Source: a virus. From it: DNA of 38,096 nt. The DNA lies in IMG/VR virus record IMGVR_UViG_3300021957_000115, positions 1 through 38,096 of that record; one strand, given 5' to 3'. Below the pieces are notes generated by a model that was not told the origin of the DNA, searched no databases, and saw nothing but the letters and a program-made list of their open reading frames with translations. The position numbers and the translations under genes were made by a program. This document shows, in pieces, positions 8,205-16,483 of the stretch. Position 1 is the first letter of the stretch; each line of letters opens with the position of its first letter.

Positions 8205-8492
8205 TTAATCTAAAATTCCGTTATAAGATCCATCATGGACTTCATCCTCAAGCATCAAGTCTTCATCAATCTCCTCATCGGGCAAGCCATTGGAGAACAT
8301 CTTAATATCACGAATGAAGCTTTTCACTGCACTTTCTGCAATGTAACGCTCGGCTTTGCTCTGCAAATCGTCATCAAGGTTCATTAAACATGAATCATTA
8401 AAACGATTTAGCATATAAATATATGCAGGATTTAATTCAAGCTCTTTAAAAGAATGAATCAGGCTATCTAGTTGTTCTTTGTCTTTATTCAT
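8205..8492 (-). CDS. Small acidic helical protein between portal and scaffold genes
   Basis: A 95-residue, mostly helical and acidic protein (ends EEIDEDLMLEDEVHDGSYNGILD). It lies 3 bp after the portal stop and 22 bp before the scaffold start, so it is part of the head operon and may help head assembly. I do not recognise a family. Confidence 0.6.
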   Translation of the reverse strand: MNKDKEQLDSLIHSFKELELNPAYIYMLNRFNDSCLMNLDDDLQSKAERYIAESAVKSFIRDIKMFSNGLPDEEIDEDLMLEDEVHDGSYNGILD

Positions 8493-8495
8493 AAA

Positions 8496-10844
8496 TTAGC
8501 TTCTCTTGATCTTGCTCGCCGTATCAGCATCAGCCAACTTCATCTTCTGCAGGCTCTCTTCCTGATTCTGAATCAACTTCTGCTTATGAAGCATATCAAT
8601 GTGAGCAATCTCACGAGACTTCTTCTCAGCATCCAGCATGTTCTCTGTCTGCTTGCGCTCAATGGCAATTTGTGCCTCAGCCTCCTTCACTTGCAGCTTC
8701 ATCTGCTCAACTTGTGCTTTAGCCTCCGCTGCTGGATCACCAGCTCCCTCCTGAGCGCCTTGAGCTTGCATCTGAGCTTCTTGTTCAGCTTGCTCACGCT
8801 GCATCTTCTCTCGCTCCCTGATGCCGTTATTGAGGTATTCACCAATCTGCTGAATCTTTTGTTCATACATATTAAGTTCATCATTCTGCTCATCGGGAAC
8901 AGCGGTAAGTTTAATGGTCGCAACAGCGTGTTCATAAACAACCTCCATCCTATTAGTAAAGTCAATAAGTTCTAATTGACCCTCTTCGACAGCCTGAATA
9001 GCTTCCTCCATAGGCTTAATGTGTTCTCTAAGGTGGACAATGTGAACTTCACTATTGCTAGGCTCAATCCATGTTCCCTCCATTAGGTCGTTATTCTCAA
9101 GAATAGCAAACCTCACATCAATAATCTCACGAGGACGATCTTCAAAGTTTAAGTAACGCTTAGCGTTTTGAACGCCAAACCCGTGTATTGCCCTGTCCTT
9201 ATTAAAGTTGGCGCGACCAACATCATCCATCTCCTGATAAAGGGTTGCTCCAGACTCAAACTCAGCACTACGAGCAGCTTTACTGCCAGCACCAACAGGA
9301 ATACTGGTTCTGGTTTCATGTCTGTCTATCATGCCAAAAGCCTCAGCGGGGACACCTTGATCAATGCAGGCTTTCTGCATGACCATAGCCATTCGCCCAC
9401 AATCGGTGGTTTCGTCAATAATCTCAGCAAAAGCTCTTACGCAACTCTCAGACATCAATGATCGCCAAGGTCGTGAAAATAACAACCGAGCACCATCATT
9501 AAGGCTGTTGAAATGCTCAAGAGCGCTTCCAACCTCCAAGCTTGATCGTCTGTCTTGCTTATTACTAAACACGCTAGACATAGAGCTAGATGCGCTCTTA
9601 GCCGCTAATTGCATATCTAAACGATCAATGACTGGTGATGCAATCTTAGTTAAATCTGGAGTGTGCTGATCCTTAATGGCGATATACTGATTAGGAACAA
9701 ACTGTGCAGGGCCAGCATTCAAGAAAGGCATCGAATTAATCTCTTTCTCGGAAGGAGCGCGATATTTAGTCCTCATTCCATCAATAGAAGCATCAAGCTC
9801 AGCACTCTGCATCAAGTTCTTAGCCATAACCTGAGGGTAAAGCTGAAAACCTATAGCTCTAATAGTATAGATGTTACCTTTAGTGCCTGTATTGTAAGGA
9901 AATATCTGTAAAGCCTGACCAATGTTATCATAAGCATTCAATCTCTTATAAAGAAACCCATCACCAGATCTAGCATCAGAATCTTCAAAATCATCAGATT
10001 TAGAGTTCTTCGTAAAAATATAATAGCTAACCGTGCCGTCATTCTCCCTCACCCACATATAACTTACGTTAATGGGATGAAAACTACCAGCCTCGTCATC
10101 CAAGTCGTTCGCTTTGCTTTTCTCTTGAGAATCCTCAGCGTTGTCGTCGTCATAAAGCTGGTCTTCATCCCCGCCATTCAGGGCAGCCCTTATAGCACTT
10201 GGATTCCAACCCATGTCTACTGCAGCCTGCTCGTTTTCAAGAATGTCAGCAAGTCTAGATCTGCCAATCTGACCATCACAAGATGTCATCTCAACTGAAT
10301 CACAATGAGCCTTTGTTTTTCGAGGAAACTTAAACTCACGAAGACCAGCGCCTTGCCATTGCCATGTATATTTGTCCTCAAAAAAACCAATGCCCACTCC
10401 TTGAAGTAGAAATTGATTAACCAATAGACCGTAATTAAAGAAACCGCCGTCCCAACTTCTGATCAGCTTAGTAAACTCATCAGACATAATGCGCTCAAAC
10501 TGCTGTTTTTCCTCAGGGGCGTATGACCCGCGATTCAGTTTAATGGGAACAAGATGTTCAGGGCTTTCAAAACCATCAATAAAAGAAGTCTCTGCCTCAC
10601 CAACGGCACGAGCTAAATCACCAAAGTTGATATTAAAGCGACCCTTTTGACCGCTACGGGAAAGCATAGCGCTGTTAAGAGGAGGTTTAAAGTCATGCAA
10701 ATCTTGAACCTTCGCCCTGTTTCGCTCAGATGGCCGATCATCTTCAGCTAAACGATTAACAATTGCCCTAGCTTGGTCTACGCTCTTTAGGCGCTCTCCT
10801 TTTTCTTGAAACTCAACATCACCAACCTCTTCTGTATCTTTCAT
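8496..10844 (-). CDS. Portal protein
   Basis: A 782-residue protein that would form the dodecameric ring at the head vertex through which DNA enters. The N-terminal ~600 residues have the alpha/beta pattern of phage portals. Residues ~600-780 form a long helical/coiled-coil tail rich in Gln, Glu, Lys and Ala (EREKMQREQAEQEAQMQAQ), like the extended barrel of P22-type portals. The length is near that of podovirus portals rather than the ~450 residues of lambda or SPP1 types. Position between terL and scaffold supports the call. The start ATG 10844 lacks an SD. Confidence 0.82.
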   Translation of the reverse strand: MKDTEEVGDVEFQEKGERLKSVDQARAIVNRLAEDDRPSERNRAKVQDLHDFKPPLNSAMLSRSGQKGRFNINFGDLARAVGEAETSFIDGFESPEHLVPIKLNRGSYAPEEKQQFERIMSDEFTKLIRSWDGGFFNYGLLVNQFLLQGVGIGFFEDKYTWQWQGAGLREFKFPRKTKAHCDSVEMTSCDGQIGRSRLADILENEQAAVDMGWNPSAIRAALNGGDEDQLYDDDNAEDSQEKSKANDLDDEAGSFHPINVSYMWVRENDGTVSYYIFTKNSKSDDFEDSDARSGDGFLYKRLNAYDNIGQALQIFPYNTGTKGNIYTIRAIGFQLYPQVMAKNLMQSAELDASIDGMRTKYRAPSEKEINSMPFLNAGPAQFVPNQYIAIKDQHTPDLTKIASPVIDRLDMQLAAKSASSSMSSVFSNKQDRRSSLEVGSALEHFNSLNDGARLLFSRPWRSLMSESCVRAFAEIIDETTDCGRMAMVMQKACIDQGVPAEAFGMIDRHETRTSIPVGAGSKAARSAEFESGATLYQEMDDVGRANFNKDRAIHGFGVQNAKRYLNFEDRPREIIDVRFAILENNDLMEGTWIEPSNSEVHIVHLREHIKPMEEAIQAVEEGQLELIDFTNRMEVVYEHAVATIKLTAVPDEQNDELNMYEQKIQQIGEYLNNGIREREKMQREQAEQEAQMQAQGAQEGAGDPAAEAKAQVEQMKLQVKEAEAQIAIERKQTENMLDAEKKSREIAHIDMLHKQKLIQNQEESLQKMKLADADTASKIKRS

Positions 10845-10861
10845 AATATTTTAAATTTAAA

Positions 10862-11971
10862 TTAAACGCTGTGGTCTATACGATCAACATCTTTAGCTTT
10901 GGCGTTAATTCCGTAAGCTTTAGAGGTGGACTTATCTGATTGCTTTTTCGCCTCACGGCTAATAGCTGTCTTTTTAGAGGCTTTCTTCTTGGCTTTCTTT
11001 GCTGTTTTCTTTTTTGCCTTTTTAGAAGAAGCTTTCTTTTTCTTCTTCAGTTTATCGTAAAGTTCCTTTCCGTGAAGCTTAATAAATGTTAAATGATGCA
11101 TTTTGCTAAATTCTTCCATCAAAAGATCATCATTTGGCAATTTTTCAACAGTTTTCTTTGAAATAGACTCTTCTTTTGTCTCTGAAATAGATTTTGAGAG
11201 CTCACCAAGCACATCTGGAATAACTTCAGGCTCAGGAATAACCTCAGGAGCAACAAATTCAGCTAATTTCTCTTCAGTCTCATCAGAAACCTCATCAGGA
11301 ACATCTTTGATGTGTTTTTCTGCCTTTTTCTCTTTGTGGGTGGCTAAACCCTTAATGATTTTAGACATAAACTCTTTTTCATCACCAAAATCCAAATCAC
11401 TAAAAGGAAGTGGGTAGCTAAGCAAATCCCCCTTATACGAGCGAGCGGCGCGAGAAAAAGGATAGCATTTAGCGTTAACAGCCTGAAATACCACCCCTTC
11501 AGAAAAGAAAGAGTAATCCAAGACACAAACGCCACTTAAATAATCATAACCGTCACTATTCTGTCTAGTCTCTCCAATAAAACTCTTTTCTGAATGCATC
11601 GTTGCCACTGTCTCGACGGTTTTACCCCATCCCTTCTCTAATGGCTCACAACCAAAAGGAATATAAACAAAACGACCTTGACCTTTAATTGAACGAACAG
11701 CCCTACATAATATATTATTATGATAAGCTGAAAAACTAATGCGATCAGAACGAAGCGTAGGATACATTATAGGGATCAACTCATGACCCTCACCAATCAA
11801 ATTCAGCATGTCACTAAACTTAGCCAGCTTCTCTCTACTGCCATTAGGAACAACCAATTTTAATTTATCACAAGACCTAAATCCATACTTTTTAAAGCTC
11901 TTCATTAACCCCTCAAAAGCCTTTAAAGGGTTGTCAATATCTGGTTGCGCGTAAATTGTAACTATGTCCAT
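10862..11971 (-). CDS. Possible glycosyltransferase-like protein with lysine-rich histone-H1-like tail
   Basis: I chose ATG 11971 (MDIVTIYAQP): it has a clear Shine-Dalgarno, AGGAGG seven bases upstream, the only strong one among the phage genes, whereas ATG 12007 would have none. Residues 1-195 form one alpha/beta domain whose start and spacing suggest a GT-A-like glycosyltransferase, though no DxD motif is obvious. Residues 215-300 are acidic/proline-rich linker. Residues 304-350 are extremely Lys/Ala-rich (KKKKKASSKKAKKKTAKKAK), like histone H1 tails, and could bind DNA or a polyanion. It lies between terL and portal, an odd place for such a protein. The function is unresolved. Confidence 0.65.
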   Translation of the reverse strand: MDIVTIYAQPDIDNPLKAFEGLMKSFKKYGFRSCDKLKLVVPNGSREKLAKFSDMLNLIGEGHELIPIMYPTLRSDRISFSAYHNNILCRAVRSIKGQGRFVYIPFGCEPLEKGWGKTVETVATMHSEKSFIGETRQNSDGYDYLSGVCVLDYSFFSEGVVFQAVNAKCYPFSRAARSYKGDLLSYPLPFSDLDFGDEKEFMSKIIKGLATHKEKKAEKHIKDVPDEVSDETEEKLAEFVAPEVIPEPEVIPDVLGELSKSISETKEESISKKTVEKLPNDDLLMEEFSKMHHLTFIKLHGKELYDKLKKKKKASSKKAKKKTAKKAKKKASKKTAISREAKKQSDKSTSKAYGINAKAKDVDRIDHSV

Positions 11972-12013
11972 ATGACTCCTCCTACAGACTAAAAACAAAG
12001 ATGTCAATAAAAT

Positions 12014-13939
12014 CTACCACTCTAAATCCATATCGCCTCCACCACCGCCTCCCCAAGAAAGACCTGTATCGTCCCAAGCATCACTGTCAATAGACTCATA
12101 TGACCTCGACCAGACCTCCTTAGAAGACTCGTCAACATCAACGTTTTCCATCTCTCCAAGCAAACCAAGCTTAACGCAAAGCTCAACCAAAATAATTAAA
12201 GTGTCAGCAATGTCGGGGCTCTTACCCGTCCTCAGCTTCATCAACTTCTTACTCTCGACTTTTAATTTAGCCCCCCGCATCTCATCCCACTGCCTTTGAC
12301 AAAGCTCCTGAACAATCTCACTCGTAAGACCCCTAATCCTTCCTTCACGTATCAACCCCTTACACCTAGCCCACAACTCAGTAACCCTATTAGCATAAAC
12401 CTCGCTGGCAAGTCTAGGATCAATAGGACTAATAGGAAGCTCACTAGCCTTCCCCCCAAACATAACCCCCATAGGCAAACTACTCCATTCACTCACAACA
12501 ATGTCCCTAAAAGGAATACCCGCCCCAGTCATATCAAACGCAAAATGACTAGCTGGAATCCCCTCCTTAACACAACGCTCACGAATGTATCGAATAGAGC
12601 TATAACTCCTGCTCACATCCTCATTATCAATATCGTCTTTTATAATATCCAGATCCGTAACCTCCAAAACGCTCTTACCATCAATCTTAACAACACGGCC
12701 TTTAATCAAAGGAAACCTGTCTCCTCCCTGAGTGAAAGCAGGATCACCAGCCAAAACCAACTCCTCTCTACTCCCCTTGTCTATCTCGCTCTTATCAACA
12801 GGCGTGTCAGCCCTGCCCTTCATTACTTCACCCTCATTAAACACAGTCTCATCACTACTCCCAGAAAACCAAAAAGCCTTATACATCCGAAAGAAATACC
12901 TACTCCTCTCACCAAACTCACGCCGAGCATGATTAATATCCCTCTCTTTAGGCAACCAAGGGTATATCACCCTCCCCGCCTTCATATTAGGACTCTTCTC
13001 ACTATCAAACCTTAAACAAATACCCCTAGATGTCTCCCACTCCATGTCAAGCTCACTCACACTAGCCCAACCATTCATAGGCTTACAAAACACACCAAAC
13101 GCATCATGATAACTATTGGGGTTACTAGCCGCCTTCATCTCAAACCACGTATTATTACTAAGGTTACTATAACAACCATTAACCACACTCACAGGCAACT
13201 CAGAGAGCTCATCCAACATCGTAAAAAACCTCTCCTGCTTCAACCCCAAAAAGTTACTGTCAATCTCCTGACCAGCACCACCAGCAGCAGGCATCAACAA
13301 CACCCCAGTGTCCTCAGTTAAGTCCCCATCCATATTAACCCCTTTAATAACACAGTCACTATAAACCATCTTTCCGGGAAAATCCTTCTGCCACAACTCA
13401 TTCACACTCCTCCATATACGCATCTTAGCCATCTTCATAGTCGTAGAGGTGGCAATAACCTTCGTCTTCTGAGGCCAACACAAATACATCACTATAGCAT
13501 AAACAGCCATCGCATCACTCTTCCCAGAAGACGCACACCCAGCCAAAGCACAATACCTATTCCCCAACATCCCCACCATCATCCTCTCACACCACTCATT
13601 CCATATAACCTTCCTCGTGCTCTTCCCATTCTCATTCCACAACAAATCCACCACCCTCTTAAAATAAACAAACAACTCCTCACCACTAGGCCAACTACCC
13701 CCCTTACTATCATCATACTCAGGCTTCAAAAGCAACTTCCCACCCTCCCCCTCATCAAAATACGCCATCGCCAACATATACAAATTCCTCTCCATCTCCC
13801 CAAAAATACGCACATCCCACAACTTCCCCTCCCACTCCATATGAAACTCATCCACCATAACACCATCAGGAACAGGAAAATAAGAACTCTCCCACTCATA
13901 CAAACCAGCCACGCCCTTCCCCGCATTCAAATTACTCAT
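12014..13939 (-). CDS. terL: Terminase large subunit
   Basis: The 641-residue protein (start ATG 13939, preceded by a weak TAGGGG SD; a TTG two codons earlier is less likely) is the ATP-driven packaging motor and head-filling nuclease. The ATPase shows Walker A G-C-A-S-S-G-K-S at 134-141 and Walker B F-F-T-M-L-D-E at 238-244. The RNase-H-fold nuclease half has Asp399 (AGDPAF), Asp469 (AFDMTG) and Asp579 (PDIADTL). Packaging uses the portal two genes downstream and the small terminase, here separated by a plus-strand island. The coding strand is strikingly rich in G and poor in C compared with neighbours. Confidence 0.93.
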   Translation of the reverse strand: MSNLNAGKGVAGLYEWESSYFPVPDGVMVDEFHMEWEGKLWDVRIFGEMERNLYMLAMAYFDEGEGGKLLLKPEYDDSKGGSWPSGEELFVYFKRVVDLLWNENGKSTRKVIWNEWCERMMVGMLGNRYCALAGCASSGKSDAMAVYAIVMYLCWPQKTKVIATSTTMKMAKMRIWRSVNELWQKDFPGKMVYSDCVIKGVNMDGDLTEDTGVLLMPAAGGAGQEIDSNFLGLKQERFFTMLDELSELPVSVVNGCYSNLSNNTWFEMKAASNPNSYHDAFGVFCKPMNGWASVSELDMEWETSRGICLRFDSEKSPNMKAGRVIYPWLPKERDINHARREFGERSRYFFRMYKAFWFSGSSDETVFNEGEVMKGRADTPVDKSEIDKGSREELVLAGDPAFTQGGDRFPLIKGRVVKIDGKSVLEVTDLDIIKDDIDNEDVSRSYSSIRYIRERCVKEGIPASHFAFDMTGAGIPFRDIVVSEWSSLPMGVMFGGKASELPISPIDPRLASEVYANRVTELWARCKGLIREGRIRGLTSEIVQELCQRQWDEMRGAKLKVESKKLMKLRTGKSPDIADTLIILVELCVKLGLLGEMENVDVDESSKEVWSRSYESIDSDAWDDTGLSWGGGGGGDMDLEW

Positions 13940-13957
13940 AAACAACCCCTACCACAA

Positions 13958-13983
13958 TTCCCTTCAGGGAACGATTTTTTTTT
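13958..13983. other. Small hairpin with adjacent T/A run upstream of terL
   Basis: TTCCC (13958-13962) pairs with GGGAA (13967-13971) around a TTCA loop, followed by nine T on the plus strand. Only plus-strand reading gives a terminator shape, yet no plus-strand gene ends here; in the terL leader it may be a structural element near the ribosome site. Confidence 0.45.
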
Positions 13984-14016
13984 GCGATTTCTAAACAACA
14001 CAAAATAAACCGCCTT

Positions 14017-14046
14017 TATATACATGAATTTTATTTTTCATCCCAA
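14017..14046 (-). promoter_or_regulatory. Promoter-like site for the terL operon
   Basis: On the minus strand TTGGGA (14046-14041) and TATATA (14022-14017) are spaced 18 bp apart, about 80 bp before the terL start. Matches are moderate, so this is only a candidate. Confidence 0.4.
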
Positions 14047-14195
14047 AACAAACCCCTCACACATTTCCCCCCACACTCTTTTCCACAAAGTCGCTTTGGC
14101 AAAATAAAAACCCACATAGTTCCATAGTAGGTTCATGGTAGCTCGGTGTAGGATGTCCCCCAAGCAAGACACCCGCCGCCCCTTCAGTTCTCTAC

Positions 14196-14257
14196 GCTGT
14201 CTGTGTGTGCTGTCTGTGTGTGTGCTGTTGTCTGCTTGCCTGTCCTCTGTCTGTCTC
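14196..14257. repeat. CTGT/GTGT microsatellite
   Basis: About 60 bp made mainly of CTGTCTGTGTG words, with no reading frame of interest. Slippage here would change the spacing between the two divergent transcription units. Confidence 0.8.
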
Positions 14258-14331
14258 ATTGTATTACATAGCTCTGTATGTATCAGCGCTCTTGCTGTTC
14301 ACATACATTAACCAACAACCAATACAATACA

Positions 14332-14484
14332 ATGAAGACATATGAGATCGTCATCATAGCTTGCTTGTCTTTCATGGCTGGCATGATGATCCTACACGCC
14401 ATTAGCCATGAGCGTAAGATGGCTAAGCTCCGCTCGGAGTCACTCAATCGTCGAGTGGCGCGCTTCCACGCTAAGAGGAAGTAA
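14332..14484 (+). CDS. Short single-pass membrane protein
   Basis: A 50-residue protein: hydrophobic residues 4-23 (I-V-I-I-A-C-L-S-F-M-A-G) then a strongly basic tail ending ARFHAKRK. Positive charges after the segment suggest an N-out, C-in orientation. It is the first gene of the island and starts at ATG 14332 (an in-frame upstream start at 14278 would add 18 poorly supported residues). Function unknown. Confidence 0.6.
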   Translation: MKTYEIVIIACLSFMAGMMILHAISHERKMAKLRSESLNRRVARFHAKRK

Positions 14485-14529
14485 TTACCGCCACACCTGA
14501 GCAAGTGTCTAAACTGCTCATATTCTATC

Positions 14530-14703
14530 ATGAAAAACACAATAAAGGTTGCTCTAGTGCTCGCCACACTAGGGTTATTAACAACCTTCATAGGCAAGGC
14601 TCTTGACGGCTTAGAAGCTAATCAAGAGCAACAACAAGAGCTCCGTGAAAGGGGCTCTTACTACAGGTGCTACGGCACTATGAAAGGATACTCAGATGAG
14701 TAA
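14530..14703 (+). CDS. Short membrane-anchored protein
   Basis: A 57-residue protein with an N-terminal hydrophobic segment (residues 4-22, T-I-K-V-A-L-V-L-A-T-L-G-L-L-T-T-F) and a Gln/Glu-rich helical tail. Its stop overlaps the next gene's start in the string ATGAGTAA, suggesting translational coupling. The tail NQEQQQELRERG looks like a short coiled coil. Function unknown. Confidence 0.6.
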   Translation: MKNTIKVALVLATLGLLTTFIGKALDGLEANQEQQQELRERGSYYRCYGTMKGYSDE

Positions 14704-14905
14704 CCTAGATGAGTTAATAGCTAATGCTGATGACAGCCCTAGCACACCTGTCTCAGGATGGGTGATCAATCTAAGGACACGGCAACGCCTAAAAGTCCTT
14801 GATTTTAATAGAACGCATGTGCGCTTGTGGGCAGCATACAGTGTTACCTTCAAAGTCCCACTAAAAACGTTCTGGGAGCGTTACATCCCAGCTCACTACG
14901 AGTAA
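14696..14905 (+). CDS. Small unknown island protein
   Basis: A 69-residue soluble protein, N-terminally acidic then beta-rich (W-V-I-N-L-R-T-R-Q-R-L-K-V-L). It overlaps the preceding gene by 8 bp. I recognise no family. The GC-rich codon use matches the other island genes. Confidence 0.6.
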   Translation: MSNLDELIANADDSPSTPVSGWVINLRTRQRLKVLDFNRTHVRLWAAYSVTFKVPLKTFWERYIPAHYE

Positions 14906-14920
14906 CAACCATAGACCTAC

Positions 14921-14971
14921 AGCTCTCCTCACGAGGGGAGGGCTGAAGTCTGTCGTTAATTCCAATGACAG
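14921..14971 (+). promoter_or_regulatory. Two consecutive hairpins in an intergenic gap
   Basis: AGCTCTCCTC pairs with GGGGAGGGCT over ten positions (14921-14944, loop ACGA, including two G-U pairs). A second smaller stem CTGTC/GACAG follows at 14949-14971. No U tract follows, so a terminator is unlikely; an RNA element controlling the GTG-start gene at 14987 is possible. Confidence 0.55.
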
Positions 14972-14986
14972 AACACCACTGATATT

Positions 14987-15358
14987 GTGAGTGCAAAAAC
15001 AAAGGCCACCGATAACCAAGGAGCCAAAGCCGCCCGTGCATCTAAACCTGAAGCAAAGCGTCCAGTGAAAGCTGGCGAGGTTCAGGTTCAAATCTACCTG
15101 AAGTATTACTACTTCAAGGTAGACAGCTCTCTCTCTGAGAGCATCAGGTTGACTCAAATCAACCATCTCCGCGCTTCCAAGCGCAAAGCCCCCAATGGCT
15201 CCAAAGGCTACAGGGCTGCCGCAGCGGACCTCATCCATGAGCGTCTCATCGCACCTTGGAAGAACCGCGCCACCTCTCCTAATGGGAGCAAGGTGGAGTT
15301 TGGAAGCCCTGCTACCAAGGGTTACACCGTGCCGTTCTCCATCGTATGCTTTGGCTAA
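14987..15358 (+). CDS. Basic unknown island protein, GTG start
   Basis: A 123-residue protein starting at GTG 14987; no ATG upstream fits. Residues 1-30 are Ala/Lys-rich and disordered (SAKTKATDNQGAKAARASK), then a beta-rich core with Y-L-K-Y-Y-Y-F-K-V. The basic N-terminus could bind nucleic acid, but no family is recognised. Its stop codon lies inside a long hairpin. Confidence 0.65.
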   Translation: MSAKTKATDNQGAKAARASKPEAKRPVKAGEVQVQIYLKYYYFKVDSSLSESIRLTQINHLRASKRKAPNGSKGYRAAAADLIHERLIAPWKNRATSPNGSKVEFGSPATKGYTVPFSIVCFG

Positions 15359-15413
15359 GAAGCTGCAGGGAAGCTCTGGAGCGCCCCCACAGCGTTCTGG
15401 AGCTTCTTTAGCC
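15353..15413 (+). promoter_or_regulatory. Long stem-loop over the stop codon
   Basis: GGCTAAGAAGCT pairs with AGCTTCTTTAGCC (one-base bulge), enclosing an inner stem of GAGCGC with GCGTTC. The preceding gene's TAA stop lies in the outer stem. No U tract follows. It could terminate weakly, protect the transcript's end, or couple translation to RNA stability. Confidence 0.6.
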
Positions 15414-15430
15414 ACCAACCAACTAATACC

Positions 15431-15619
15431 ATGAGCGATTCATCAACATGGGCGAGGGTCATCCCTCCCACCGTATGGAGCAAATATGAATCCCTGTGTG
15501 CAGAGCTAGACTACTGGCGTAAGCAAGGGGACAAGGAAGAAATGAAAGCCGTAGCTGAGCACCTTCAGCACTTATTAACAGTCTATCCAGACCAAGAGCG
15601 CTGGAACCAACGATACTAA
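15431..15619 (+). CDS. Small unknown island protein
   Basis: A 62-residue, mostly helical soluble protein with a central amphipathic helix (ESLCAELDYWRKQGDKEEMK). It starts with ATG at 15431 after the stem-loop and lies 4 bp before the next gene. No family recognised. Confidence 0.6.
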   Translation: MSDSSTWARVIPPTVWSKYESLCAELDYWRKQGDKEEMKAVAEHLQHLLTVYPDQERWNQRY

Positions 15620-15623
15620 ACCA

Positions 15624-15896
15624 ATGAGCAATAAACTGACACCACAACAAATAGCAGACGACGCACTGAGCTGCTGTAACACCACTCAAGACGCCTCAGG
15701 GTTTATTGAGTATTACTACCAAAGCACCCCTGAGAGCATCAGGGGGGAAGCACAAATCTTGCTGGGCCATTCCAAGATGGCTGAGCAGGAAAACGAGCGT
15801 GACGCTGCACGCAGGGATTATGAGCCGTCATGGGAAGACTGCTACCCTGATCCATGGGCAGACGACTACGCAGCAATCATTAACGGAGAACTATAA
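15624..15896 (+). CDS. Small acidic unknown island protein
   Basis: A 90-residue protein, N-terminal helical part (T-P-Q-Q-I-A-D-D-A-L-S) then an acidic C-terminal part rich in Tyr, Trp and Asp (YEPSWEDCYPDPWADDYAA). It may be an accessory protein; no motif allows a function. It lies 8 bp upstream of the next gene. Confidence 0.6.
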   Translation: MSNKLTPQQIADDALSCCNTTQDASGFIEYYYQSTPESIRGEAQILLGHSKMAEQENERDAARRDYEPSWEDCYPDPWADDYAAIINGEL

Positions 15897-15904
15897 TTAT
15901 CACC

Positions 15905-16345
15905 ATGAGCAAAAACAAAACGCCGAGCGACAACGCAGGCAAGACAATTAAGGAGCACGTAAAAGCCTTCTGCGTATGGCCTGATGGCACCTCCTGCCAC
16001 ATCGAAGAGCTGGAGCAAATGCTCCACTTCATGAGCGATGACTACCGTCTAGAGCATGATGACCCCAACGAGCAACCAGAGCCGCTTACTGAGAGCGAGC
16101 AGGAACGCTTCAGTAAAGAGCTTGAAGATTACTCTGAGCCCAACGAGCATGTCAACAACATGCCTGACGAGCGCAGGCAACGGGTGATAAGCAAATACTA
16201 CAAATGCTTAGAGCCTGTTTTCGGAGGAGGATTCATGTTCTCCACCATAGGAGCATACAGCATATCAGCAGAGGAGTTGCGCATCATCGCTGACTACATC
16301 GACGAAAAAGAGGAGAACGAGCACGAGATCCCCCCTGTTCATTGA
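15905..16345 (+). CDS. Acidic unknown protein ending the island
   Basis: A 146-residue acidic protein with a helical N-terminal half rich in Glu/Asp and a C-terminal helix (I-S-A-E-E-L-R-I-I-A-D-Y-I-D-E-K). It is the last gene before the non-coding stretch. I recognise no family. Confidence 0.6.
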   Translation: MSKNKTPSDNAGKTIKEHVKAFCVWPDGTSCHIEELEQMLHFMSDDYRLEHDDPNEQPEPLTESEQERFSKELEDYSEPNEHVNNMPDERRQRVISKYYKCLEPVFGGGFMFSTIGAYSISAEELRIIADYIDEKEENEHEIPPVH

Positions 16346-16474
16346 GGTTATCTAATTCCACATTCACAAGCATCGGAAGCGACTCAAAACAATGAGCAAA
16401 GTGAGTAAATCTTGGTTTCTTTGTGGATATTGAGTCCTGAGCAGGAAAAAGGGTGTATGGGAGTGAGTGTTGAG

Positions 16475-16483
16475 TGGTATAAT
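16475..16483 (+). promoter_or_regulatory. Extended -10 promoter-like site without a following gene
   Basis: TGGTATAAT matches the extended -10 consensus (TGnTATAAT). No good -35 is seen and no plus-strand gene follows for over 1.1 kb, so a short non-coding RNA would be the product if it works. Confidence 0.35.

Larger units (their letters stand above)
13940..14331. other. Divergent spacer between terL and the plus-strand island
   Basis: These 392 bp contain a promoter-like site toward terL, a small TTCCC/GGGAA hairpin, and a CTGT/GTGT microsatellite. Neither strand has a convincing gene. Confidence 0.6.

Noticed and set aside
12296-13015. 239-codon plus-strand frame opposite terL
   Set aside because: It is a shadow of terL produced by its skewed composition; terL motifs are intact on the minus strand.
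13958-13983. Terminator of a plus-strand gene
   Set aside because: No plus-strand gene ends there; I list it as a hairpin of uncertain role.
14038-14259. 73-codon minus-strand frame over the microsatellite
   Set aside because: Its N-terminal half comes from the CTGT repeat and no leader supports it.
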